Notes: generated by a model not told the origin, from the sequence alone. 8,922 nt of DNA from Deltaproteobacteria bacterium RIFCSPHIGHO2_12_FULL_43_9 (GCA_001798265.1 MGRR01000058.1:1-8922); one strand, 5' to 3'; positions 1 to 6,672 are shown, counted from the stretch's first letter. Translations and numbers: made by a program.

Positions 1-324
1 AGATCCTTCGCCTTCGGCTCAGGATGACGAAAGCCGTCATTGCGAGCGCAGCGAAGCAATCCCTCGCTGAGATCCTTCGCCTTTGGCTCAGGATGACGAA
101 AGCCGTCATTGCGAGCGTAGCGAAGCAATCCCTCGCTGAGATCCTTCGCCTTTGGCTCAGGATGACGAAAGCCGTCATTGCGAGCGCAGCGAAGCAATCT
201 CTCGCTGAGATCCTTCGCCTTTGGCTCAGGATGACGAAAGCCGTCATTGCGAGCGCAGCGAAGCAATCCCTCGCTGAGATCCTTCGCCTTCGGCTCAGGA
301 TGACGAAAGCCGTCATTGCGAGCG
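1..324. repeat. 69-bp tandem repeat, four full copies plus one partial
   Basis: Full copies lie at 1-69, 70-138, 139-207 and 208-276, with a partial fifth at 277-324. Each unit joins two half-elements. The first 28 bases (AGATCCTTCGCC...AGGATGAC) match the right arm of the palindrome at 6533-6607. The bases from GTCATTGCGAGCG to GAAGCAATC match the left half of the palindrome at 357-425. Copies differ at only a few sites: TTCGGC or TTTGGC, GCGCAG or GCGTAG, and CAATCCC or CAATCTC. A short dyad, ATGACG-aaagc-CGTCAT, spans the junction within each unit (24-40 in the first). The unit is 23 codons long and one forward frame stays open, but the predicted peptide is low-complexity and looks like translated repeat. 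The array may extend upstream of the window. Confidence 0.95.
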
Positions 325-350
325 GAGATCGCGGCTTTCGCCGGGATGAC
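312..350. repeat. Chimeric short palindromic element (GTCAT...ATGAC)
   Basis: The left end, GTCATTGCGAGCG (312-324), is identical to the left end of the element at 357-425. The right part, GGCTTTCGCCGGGATGAC (333-350), resembles the right half of the GTCATCCC-type element seen at 3190-3259, including a small GGC-TTTC-GCC hairpin. The block therefore looks like a recombined or deleted hybrid of two repeat families that kept the shared GTCAT and ATGAC ends. It also forms the 3' edge of the tandem array. Confidence 0.6.
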
Positions 351-356
351 AAACAC

Positions 357-425
357 GTCATTGCGAGCGTAGCGAAGCAATCCCGGAGATTGCTTCGTCG
401 GACCTGCAGTCCTCCTCGCAATGAC
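357..425. repeat. Complete GTCATTGCGAG palindromic repeat element
   Basis: The outer arms GTCATTGCGAG (357-367) and CTCGCAATGAC (415-425) are perfect 11-bp inverted repeats. Inside, CGAAGCAATC (373-382) pairs with GATTGCTTCG (388-397) across a 5-nt loop, and GGAC (400-403) pairs with GTCC (409-412). A transcript could fold into a closing stem carrying two hairpins. The element encodes no transposase. Similar GTCATTGCGAG...GCAATGAC repeats occur in many bacterial genomes (from memory, not searched). It ends 6 bp before the TTG and 12 bp before the ATG start candidates of the next gene. Confidence 0.85.
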
Positions 426-431
426 TACAGA

Positions 432-1022
432 TTGCTCATGATCGATAATTTCGATTCATTTACCTACATACTGGTCGATTATTTCAGGGTTCTAGGGGCC
501 GAAGTAGATGTCTTCCGGAATAATGAAATAGGATTGCAGGAAATTGAAAAAGCAAAATATGACGCAATTATTATTTCCCCGGGGCCGAAATCCCCGGCCG
601 ATTCAGGAATTTCAATCCCGGTAATTTTACGATTTGGGGCTACGATTCCAATATTGGGGGTTTGCCTGGGACATCAGGCCATAGGTCAGGCTTTTGGTGG
701 AAGGGTTGTCCATGCTGATACAATAATGCATGGAAAAACATCACTTATTTATCATGAATCCAAAGGGCTCTTTGATGGCACAGAGAATCCATTTTACGCC
801 ACCAGATACCATTCTCTGGTTATTGATCCGGACTCCATGACCACTGAAATTAAAATCGATGCCACAACCGAAGATGGCACAATAATGGCCATTTCACACA
901 AAATTTTGCCTATTTATGGCGTTCAATTCCATCCAGAATCGATTTTAACCCGGGGTGGGATTAAAATATTGGCAAACTTTATCGATTTGGCAAGGACTTG
1001 GAATTTAAAATACATTTCTTGA
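432..1022 (+). CDS. trpG: Anthranilate/aminodeoxychorismate synthase glutamine amidotransferase subunit (TrpG/PabA)
   Basis: Class I glutamine amidotransferase that hydrolyses glutamine and passes ammonia to a chorismate-using partner (TrpE for anthranilate, PabB for aminodeoxychorismate); cytoplasmic. Numbering from the TTG at 432 (196 aa, normal family length), the nucleophile Cys78 lies in GVCLGHQ, and His167 and Glu169 lie in QFHPES, completing the triad. The IDNFDSFTY amino end, an oxyanion-type SPGP segment, MHGKTS and RYHSLV are typical of the TrpG/PabA branch. I chose TTG 432 because it restores the first beta strand (MLMIDN, compare the usual MILMIDN); ATG at 438 would cut it short. 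Neither start has a Shine-Dalgarno sequence, because a palindromic repeat lies directly upstream. The frame is open back to position 24 through the repeats, which I treat as non-native. TrpG and PabA cannot be told apart without the partner gene, which is not in the window. Confidence 0.93.
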   Translation: MLMIDNFDSFTYILVDYFRVLGAEVDVFRNNEIGLQEIEKAKYDAIIISPGPKSPADSGISIPVILRFGATIPILGVCLGHQAIGQAFGGRVVHADTIMHGKTSLIYHESKGLFDGTENPFYATRYHSLVIDPDSMTTEIKIDATTEDGTIMAISHKILPIYGVQFHPESILTRGGIKILANFIDLARTWNLKYIS

Positions 1023-1048
1023 CCCATAAAATAGCACTGTCTTATACT
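1019..1048 (+). promoter_or_regulatory. Putative sigma70 promoter for the 1129-3138 gene
   Basis: A -35 box TTGACC (1019-1024) and a -10 box TATACT (1043-1048) are separated by 18 bp. The -35 box overlaps the TGA stop of trpG (1020-1022). Transcription would start near 1055 and leave a leader of about 70 nt. This is a sequence match only; no transcript data are available. Confidence 0.55.
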
Positions 1049-1055
1049 TAAGTAT
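1044..1055. promoter_or_regulatory. Perfect 12-bp palindrome over the -10 box
   Basis: ATACTTAAGTAT is its own reverse complement. It covers most of the proposed -10 hexamer and reaches the predicted transcription start, a position suited to a repressor operator. It is AT-rich and short, so it could be chance. Confidence 0.3.
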
Positions 1056-1118
1056 GCATAAATAGTGGGAAAATTTGCTCCAGAGGTTGTCCATTTTAAC
1101 AACTTGTTTTGAGAACCT

Positions 1119-1124
1119 GAGGTG
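1119..1124 (+). promoter_or_regulatory. Ribosome binding site of the SH3b envelope protein gene
   Basis: GAGGTG lies 4 nt before the ATG at 1129. It supports that start, which also gives a well-formed signal peptide. Confidence 0.7.
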
Positions 1125-1128
1125 ACCG

Positions 1129-3138
1129 ATGGGATTTAGAGTTCAAAGATTGCGATTTCTCCTGCTATCAACCATTTATATTCTGCTTCATAGCCCGTTT
1201 GCGTTCTCTGCATCGACACCAGACGCCATTGTATATCTCAAAAAGGATCCACTTCCTCAGGAGATAAATCACATTGTTGCTGAAACATTATATACCGAAA
1301 TCGATGGTATTCCTGAACCTAATAGAGAAGTTGGTCTCTATATGGGGGGTGTTGGTGGCGAGAGTGTAATTGAAGCTGGTAAATTCGGTCCAGGCAAACG
1401 GGTTGTTGTTACGGGTGCACCTTGGGGTGATGTAAATATCAGGACTGGCCCAGGAATGATGTACGATATGCTGACCATAGTACATAACGGGGATGAACTT
1501 GAGGTTCTGGGAAAAGAGAGATGGTATCAGGTTAGGCTCCCGGATGGTACAGAAGGATGGATTACTCATCGGTATGTAAAAGAGCTTGATGGGGGTACGG
1601 GGAGTATATTCTTCCGGCCATATCGGTTTGATGCAACGCTTCCAATACTTTCATGGCGGCTTACAATTAAGAATGATGTAGGTGATGTGGTTGGAGAGAT
1701 GGCAAACGCTTCAGACAACCCAACGTTGCCATCTGTTATTGCCTGGTCAGGCACAGATCGGACTGGGAAACCTGTTAAGGTTGGCGATAGGTTAATTGCC
1801 CAGCTTGAGGTTCAGTATCCTAATGATGAAAGATCGCTTAGTCCTTATCTTTATATAAGGGTAGTGCCACCCGGACATATAAGAACGACGGTGAATGTAT
1901 TCGATGTCAATGATCCCAATTATGTTTCTAACCCGGCTTTAACGGATAAACTGCAAAACCTCGCCACTTTAATGAGTCAATACGATGACGAATTCGTGGT
2001 GGTAGAATATTTTCATCCAACCAATAACGAGGCTGAAGCACGTGCGTATGGAGTTGGGTTATTAGAGAGACTTCAAAGCCATCCGGCGATTCGTGATGCG
2101 CTCTCTGGTAAGAGGATTTTTGTCAGAGCCTACATTCCGCCAGATCCAGCCTCTCCGCTTTTCTATCAGCAGTATGATCAGGGGGACATTCCATTTGATC
2201 AGAGCCAGTTAGTAATATCATCTGTAAAGGTGCAGGAGCTCCTTTATGATCCGGTCAGGGCAAAGCGTTACAACATAAGGGTTGACCGGGGAGAGACGGT
2301 TGTCACAACAGCAACAGGGCTTTGGTACAACATTCGCTATGCCGACAGGGATCCAAATTGGATCGCATTCTGGGGTAAATCGATGTTTGGAGAGTTTTAT
2401 CCGGCCGCTTATGAAGGAAGATGGCTCCGTGGACCAAGCATTGATCTTGGACTGGGTGTTACATATGGGCATACGGAAACAATTATTGGTGGAGATGTTG
2501 CGAATTCAAATACCACGGGAATTGATAAAGCATATGGACAAATCGATCTGACATGGTGGGGATTCCCATTCAGGCTATTTGGCGACGATCTTGGCGCCAT
2601 GGTCGCGTTTATGAACAATACATTCGATAGACAGACAGATGTTGAGGGTAACACCGCGCCAACACCCATCATTCGTCCCGATATCAGTTTCCTCTGGACA
2701 AACCTGCAGTACAGGTTCGCATGGGGGCCATATTACGATTCTCCGCAAGTTTGGGCCAAGGTTGGATATCTTTTTTACGATTTTAATGTCGATACTTCTC
2801 CACTTGTCGTTGTGGATCATTATTTCAACAGCGTTTATCTTGGGGGAAGATTTTTATTCCCTCTTAATGGAATTCTCACAAATCTGAACGCTTATGTTGA
2901 TGCGGGGGCTGGCATAGGGGAATACGTGGAATCCGGAAGAACCCAGGCGGGGGTAAGCCCAAGTAACCCGGCAGCAATGTTCCGGGGAGAGGCGGCTTTG
3001 ACCTATTGGTTTACAAAATGGCTAAGCCTCGATGCTCATTTCTGGGTAAATTCACTCTTTGTGAATTTTAACCCGAGCGGAAGCGTTATTGAGACATACT
3101 GGGGATTGGGTGGAGGAAGGATAATGTTCAGGTTCTAA
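1129..3138 (+). CDS. Secreted envelope protein: SH3b, FlgD-like Ig, OmpA-like segment and C-terminal beta-barrel
   Basis: I do not recognise a named family; this is a 669-aa multidomain envelope protein. Residues 1-28 form a signal peptide (basic start, hydrophobic LLLSTIYILL core, AFS/A cleavage area). Residues about 91-151 are a bacterial SH3 domain (NIRTGPGMMYD...VLGKERWYQVRLPDG...GWITHRYV), a fold often binding peptidoglycan or peptides. Residues about 170-246 look like an FlgD-type Ig fold (SWRLTI...IAWSGTDRTGKPVKVGD). Residues about 253-335 have the strand-helix-strand pattern of an OmpA-like domain but lack its clear peptidoglycan-binding residues. From about 436 to the end, alternating aromatic/polar strands resemble an 8-10-strand outer-membrane barrel, ending in Phe (GGGRIMFRF). 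Inference: an outer-membrane protein reaching into the periplasm. It has its own promoter and ribosome binding site, so it is probably not in an operon with trpG. ORF and signal peptide are firm; the FlgD-like, OmpA-like and barrel calls are by eye. Confidence 0.85.
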   Translation: MGFRVQRLRFLLLSTIYILLHSPFAFSASTPDAIVYLKKDPLPQEINHIVAETLYTEIDGIPEPNREVGLYMGGVGGESVIEAGKFGPGKRVVVTGAPWGDVNIRTGPGMMYDMLTIVHNGDELEVLGKERWYQVRLPDGTEGWITHRYVKELDGGTGSIFFRPYRFDATLPILSWRLTIKNDVGDVVGEMANASDNPTLPSVIAWSGTDRTGKPVKVGDRLIAQLEVQYPNDERSLSPYLYIRVVPPGHIRTTVNVFDVNDPNYVSNPALTDKLQNLATLMSQYDDEFVVVEYFHPTNNEAEARAYGVGLLERLQSHPAIRDALSGKRIFVRAYIPPDPASPLFYQQYDQGDIPFDQSQLVISSVKVQELLYDPVRAKRYNIRVDRGETVVTTATGLWYNIRYADRDPNWIAFWGKSMFGEFYPAAYEGRWLRGPSIDLGLGVTYGHTETIIGGDVANSNTTGIDKAYGQIDLTWWGFPFRLFGDDLGAMVAFMNNTFDRQTDVEGNTAPTPIIRPDISFLWTNLQYRFAWGPYYDSPQVWAKVGYLFYDFNVDTSPLVVVDHYFNSVYLGGRFLFPLNGILTNLNAYVDAGAGIGEYVESGRTQAGVSPSNPAAMFRGEAALTYWFTKWLSLDAHFWVNSLFVNFNPSGSVIETYWGLGGGRIMFRF

Positions 3139-3172
3139 GCAGTGAAAATAGTTGTAACTATTCAGCACGTGT

Positions 3173-3259
3173 GTCATCCCTGCGAAAGCGTCATCCCTGC
3201 GAAAGCAGGGATCCATTAAAGTGTAAGACAATCCAGATCCCCGTTTTCACGGGGATGAC
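3173..3259. repeat. GTCATCCCTGCG-type palindromic repeat with a duplicated 5' end
   Basis: The main element runs 3190-3259, with outer arms GTCATCCC (3190-3197) and GGGATGAC (3252-3259). It holds two strong hairpins: CCCTGC-GAAA-GCAGGG (3195-3210) and ATCCCCGT-tttc-ACGGGGAT (3237-3256). The first 17 bases, GTCATCCCTGCGAAAGC, occur twice in tandem (3173-3189 and 3190-3206), so a truncated copy precedes the full one. It lies 34 bp after the upstream stop codon. No T-run follows either hairpin, so it is not a standard intrinsic terminator, although it could stabilise or end the upstream mRNA. Confidence 0.85.
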
Positions 3260-3361
3260 GATAATCACTTCATTCTTTCTAAGACGAAACTTTTAATTTT
3301 CCTTAAGAAATTACCATACATTGCCGATTTCCTATCTCGGGGTCATTCACAACAGAATCCT

Positions 3362-3367
3362 GGAGGG
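3362..3367 (+). promoter_or_regulatory. Ribosome binding site of the S8 protease gene, fixing its start
   Basis: GGAGGG lies 4 nt before the ATG at 3372. This selects that ATG over an in-frame TTG at 3321, whose extra 17 residues would precede and spoil the signal peptide. Confidence 0.85.
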
Positions 3368-3371
3368 ATTT

Positions 3372-6300
3372 ATGTATTACGGTAGACTAAAATTGTTCAT
3401 AGTACTCTCGTTTTTTTTAATAGCCGCAACCGCACATGGGGCAATATATTCGATTCTTGAATCAAACGGAAAAGTTCCGGCTGACGGCCTTCTTGTTGAA
3501 TTAAAAAGTGGCGTCGATGTGCAGAGCTTCTCGAGAAATTTTAACGGCAGGCCCCTCATTTCCAATGGTCTGAAAAATTATTTTTATAAAAAGGGAATCA
3601 AGCCTGGAAGACTCGAGAGAATCGTCGTTGTTAAGGGTAGAGGTGAAAAACTTCTTCAGGATCTGAGGGTTAATGAGAGCGAGGAATATAAAGCATTAAT
3701 CTCTCACGTCGAACCAAATCTGATTTTGACAACTCAATATCTTCCCAATGATACTTTCCTGAATCAATCGACAATTTTTACGGATGGCATGGCAGATGCC
3801 TACTCTTCGTTTAATATGAATCTCACGGGTCCAAGTGGCGCCTGGGAGATTACGCAAGGAAGTCCCGGGGTACTGGTAGCGGTTGTGGATACAGGTGTTG
3901 ATAAAACCCACCCCGATCTCTCTATGAATATCTGGACAAACAGCGGTGAAATTCCCGGTAATGGCATAGATGACGACGGAAATGGATTTGTCGACGATGT
4001 TAGTGGATGGGATTTTGCTACCCGGGATAACAATAGTGACGATGATAATGGTCATGGCACCCATGTTGCCGGACTAATCGCGGCAAAAGATAATAACACG
4101 ATAGGTATCGCGGGTGGCTGCCCCTCATGCAGAGTCGTTGGAGTAAAGGTCCTATCGGGTTTAGGTTTTGGTACGATTGCTGGCATTGTGGAGGGTATAT
4201 TGTACACGGTCTCTCTTCAGGCTGATGTTATAAATATGTCACTTGGAGCGAGCGGATATTCTAAGGTATTAGAAGACACGGTAAATTTTGCCTTTGATAA
4301 TGATGTGGTAGTTGTCGTGGCTGCCGGAAACAGCTCTGATCTTGCCGCTTTCTATTCCCCGGCGGGTGTGAGGCGCGCAGTTACAATAGCAGCCGCTGCT
4401 CCAAACAAGGTTAACGCCTCTTTTTCAAACTACGGATTGGCTATTGACATTGCTGCGCCTGGCGGTGGTCTCTCTCCAAACCTTTTACCCGGGCTTCGCG
4501 ATCCAATCTACAACGTAATAAGTTTATTGGCCGCTAACGCCAGATATAGGACCGATCCAAGGACAATGCCATGGATAATCGGCACTGACTATATAAGATT
4601 AGCCGGCACATCCATGGCATCACCGAATGCGGCGGGGGTTGCGGGATTAGTACGCTCCCAATTCCCCATGTTGAATGCGGATCAGGCTGCCGCGGCTATG
4701 AAATTAGGTGGAGAGCACAACTTTAACTTTGAACTAAGCCAGGGGCATGGGCATTTAGATGCCGCTAAGGCGATGTCTGATGGCTCTCTCTATGACGTTA
4801 GAATCACCAGGCCGACCCTGATTCCGATGAAAAATGACAAAAAAGTTACGTTTGAAGGTTTTATTATGGTGAACTCGCCAACCTTAGTAACCCTGAGCTA
4901 CAGACCGTTGAGTGATTTTTCGGCGCCATTCACCGTAATTGCGCAAAATTTTCCCATAAATGCCGACGGTGCCTTTTCATATACCTGGACGTTCCCTCCG
5001 GGCCTTTCGGATGGAGATTATATTTTCAGGCTTCAGGCAGGCAATTCGACCGATTTCGGGGTATTCAGAAAAGGTCCCGTCTTTTTTACGGAAACAGATC
5101 CATCCCAGTTTACCCCAGGATCAGCATATACAAGCGCGGTATTCGATGTTGATGGTGACGGGGACAGGGATATTATTCAAGGAAACATTGCAAATATTGT
5201 TGGATCTTCTCTCGCTCCGGCACAAAATAATATCTATATTGGTGATGGTCTTGGAAATTTTAGTGACAGAACCTTGGGTCTCCTGCCCGATTTACGGGGG
5301 TTTACTACATCTCTACTTACTGGCGATTTCAACAAGGATGGTTCAATAGATCTTTTTGTAGTTAATTTTAACCTTTCAGGAGGAGTTCCTCACTTTGTGT
5401 TGTTAAATGATAGGCATGGTAAATTCACAAGAGGTGGATCAATAACATTTGAAGGCGCGATGTGTGGTTTTGATGGCGACATTGGTGACGTAGATAAAGA
5501 TGGTGATCTGGACGTAATACTTGCCGGTAGCTGCTCCGGTGGAAATATATTGTTACTTAATGATGGGCAGGCACATTTTGTTGATGCAACTGCGAGAGCT
5601 GGATTCAATGTGGGTAGTGGGATGTATTATGGTGGGAAATTAGTAGACGTAGACAATGATAATGATTTGGATGCGATATTCAACACTACAGGCAGCGGTG
5701 GTGCGCTTCTTTTAATAAACAACGGAAATCTTACCTTCAGGGATGCTTCAAATCAGCTCGGCATTCGCGACAGAGGTTATATGCTGCTCACTGTCGCGGA
5801 CATTAATAAAGATGGCTATCACGATTTTTACGCAGGCAGAGGGTTGCTTTATATCAATCAGGGTAGAGCAAATCCGGGATGGTTTACCCTGAACCGCGTA
5901 GATGAGAAGAGCGCGTTTGGAGTCGATCTTCTCATGAGTTACCAATTTGGAGACATCGACAGGGATGGAGATTCAGATCTGGTTGGGTTTGGTGGAGATT
6001 TGATGCCAGGAACCACCACCATAAGTGGACGTGGAAAATTTGGCGCTGGTGTAACAGAGATAGATGATGCCGGAGTGTGGAGATTTGTGAATAAATCTTT
6101 TGAGTACGCTCCAAAGGAGAGAACATTTGATACAACCGATCATGTGGGATTGGCAGACGCGGATGGTGATGGCGATCTAGATGTTATGGTTTACGTCAAC
6201 AGTATTGGAGAAGGATATCTTCAGATTTACTATAATCAGATCCTTATAACCGGTGATGTTACAAATGATGCCAGGGTTACTGTCATTGACGCGCTAAAGG

Positions 6301-6458
6301 TTGCCCGTGCCGCGTCCGGACTAATCAGATTAACGGCAGAAGAGTTTAAAAGAGGGGATGTTGATTATAATAATAGGATAACTATTGTAGATGCGCAGTG
6401 GATTGCCAAAAAGGCTGCCAATCCGGCACTAGCCTTTCCGGCGCCGTTAGTGAGATAA
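3372..6458 (+). CDS. Secreted subtilisin-like (S8) serine protease with seven FG-GAP/VCBS repeats and a C-terminal dockerin-like domain
   Basis: Exported calcium-dependent endopeptidase, 1028 aa. Residues 1-23 form a signal peptide (hydrophobic LFIVLSFFLIAATAHG). About 38-128 is a propeptide of the fervidolysin/subtilase type ending near PNDTFLNQS. The S8 catalytic domain spans about 150-465 with a complete triad: Asp173 (VAVVDTGVD), His228 (NGHGTHVAG), Ser414 (GTSMASP), plus oxyanion Asn320 (AAGNSS). An acidic insert IDDDGNGFVDD (199-209) probably binds calcium, and Cys250/Cys253 (GCPSC) may form a disulfide. Residues about 473-573 look like an Ig/fibronectin-type spacer. Seven D-x-D-x-D-G-x-x-D-type loops begin near 592, 652, 706, 759, 810, 861 and 929, as expected for a seven-bladed FG-GAP/VCBS propeller. 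Residues 962-1019 hold two EF-hand-like dockerin repeats (GDVTNDARVTVIDA and GDVDYNNRITIVDA). Substrate unknown. No cohesin gene or sorting tail is visible. Confidence 0.95.
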   Translation: MYYGRLKLFIVLSFFLIAATAHGAIYSILESNGKVPADGLLVELKSGVDVQSFSRNFNGRPLISNGLKNYFYKKGIKPGRLERIVVVKGRGEKLLQDLRVNESEEYKALISHVEPNLILTTQYLPNDTFLNQSTIFTDGMADAYSSFNMNLTGPSGAWEITQGSPGVLVAVVDTGVDKTHPDLSMNIWTNSGEIPGNGIDDDGNGFVDDVSGWDFATRDNNSDDDNGHGTHVAGLIAAKDNNTIGIAGGCPSCRVVGVKVLSGLGFGTIAGIVEGILYTVSLQADVINMSLGASGYSKVLEDTVNFAFDNDVVVVVAAGNSSDLAAFYSPAGVRRAVTIAAAAPNKVNASFSNYGLAIDIAAPGGGLSPNLLPGLRDPIYNVISLLAANARYRTDPRTMPWIIGTDYIRLAGTSMASPNAAGVAGLVRSQFPMLNADQAAAAMKLGGEHNFNFELSQGHGHLDAAKAMSDGSLYDVRITRPTLIPMKNDKKVTFEGFIMVNSPTLVTLSYRPLSDFSAPFTVIAQNFPINADGAFSYTWTFPPGLSDGDYIFRLQAGNSTDFGVFRKGPVFFTETDPSQFTPGSAYTSAVFDVDGDGDRDIIQGNIANIVGSSLAPAQNNIYIGDGLGNFSDRTLGLLPDLRGFTTSLLTGDFNKDGSIDLFVVNFNLSGGVPHFVLLNDRHGKFTRGGSITFEGAMCGFDGDIGDVDKDGDLDVILAGSCSGGNILLLNDGQAHFVDATARAGFNVGSGMYYGGKLVDVDNDNDLDAIFNTTGSGGALLLINNGNLTFRDASNQLGIRDRGYMLLTVADINKDGYHDFYAGRGLLYINQGRANPGWFTLNRVDEKSAFGVDLLMSYQFGDIDRDGDSDLVGFGGDLMPGTTTISGRGKFGAGVTEIDDAGVWRFVNKSFEYAPKERTFDTTDHVGLADADGDGDLDVMVYVNSIGEGYLQIYYNQILITGDVTNDARVTVIDALKVARAASGLIRLTAEEFKRGDVDYNNRITIVDAQWIAKKAANPALAFPAPLVR

Positions 6459-6532
6459 TGAATCCTGATTATCTTGACGATTCTTTCCGTTATTTAGTGA
6501 AGGTTAATCGTGATACACAACGGTGTCTTGAG

Positions 6533-6607
6533 CGTCATCCTGAGCCGAAGGCGAAGGATCTCTTCACAATTTAGCAGGAGATCCTTCGCCTTCGGCTCAG
6601 GATGACG
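6533..6607. repeat. Palindromic repeat with perfect 30-bp arms
   Basis: The left arm (6533-6562, starting CGTCATCCTGAGCCGAAGG) and the right arm (6578-6607, ending CTCAGGATGACG) are exact reverse complements over 30 bp, with a 15-nt AT-rich loop. The right arm is nearly identical to the first 28 bases of each tandem unit at 1-324. It lies 74 bp after the protease stop and 37 bp before the gap -35 box. No T-run follows, so it is not a typical intrinsic terminator, but the hairpin could protect or end the protease mRNA. It has no coding capacity of its own. Confidence 0.9.
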
Positions 6608-6644
6608 ATAGTCAGGTTCCACTAAATTCGGGAAAGACCCTATC

Positions 6645-6672
6645 TTGACTGAATGATGCGCGGGTGTATACT
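6645..6672 (+). promoter_or_regulatory. Sigma70-type promoter of gap-pgk
   Basis: TTGACT (6645-6650) and TATACT (6667-6672) are separated by 16 bp, each one base from consensus. Transcription would start near 6679, giving a leader of about 44 nt. This is the best promoter match I found in the window, in keeping with high expression of glycolytic genes. Confidence 0.75.

Noticed and set aside
1..324. CRISPR-like array
   Set aside because: The whole 69-bp unit repeats with no unique spacers, and no cas genes are present.
24..1022. A single 332-aa protein starting in the repeats and running through TrpG
   Set aside because: The first 136 or so residues are translated tandem and palindromic repeats, while the TrpG fold begins normally at about 432. 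I kept only the conserved part as the gene and listed the extension as a finding.
3195..3256. Intrinsic terminator after the envelope-protein gene
   Set aside because: The hairpins are strong but no T-run follows. They belong to a palindromic repeat element.
3269..3297. Promoter for the protease (TTCATT-N17-TTTAAT)
   Set aside because: The -35 box matches only three of six bases. The position is plausible but the match is too weak to call.
3302..3307. CTTAAG-centred imperfect dyad upstream of the protease, echoing the CTTAAG palindrome at 1044-1055
   Set aside because: Only the 6-bp core is shared and the flanks differ. With two sites this could be chance in AT-rich spacers.
3321..3371. TTG start for the S8 protease giving 17 more residues
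   Set aside because: The TTG has no ribosome binding site and the extension would precede the signal peptide. ATG 3372 has GGAGGG at the right distance.
3696..4064. Antisense open frames inside the protease, and similar shadows inside the envelope protein, gap and pgk
   Set aside because: They lie opposite well-supported coding sequence, have no ribosome binding sites and show no recognisable motifs.
4960..5349. 129-aa same-strand open frame inside the protease gene
   Set aside because: It is out of frame with a continuous, motif-rich protease reading and has no start signals.
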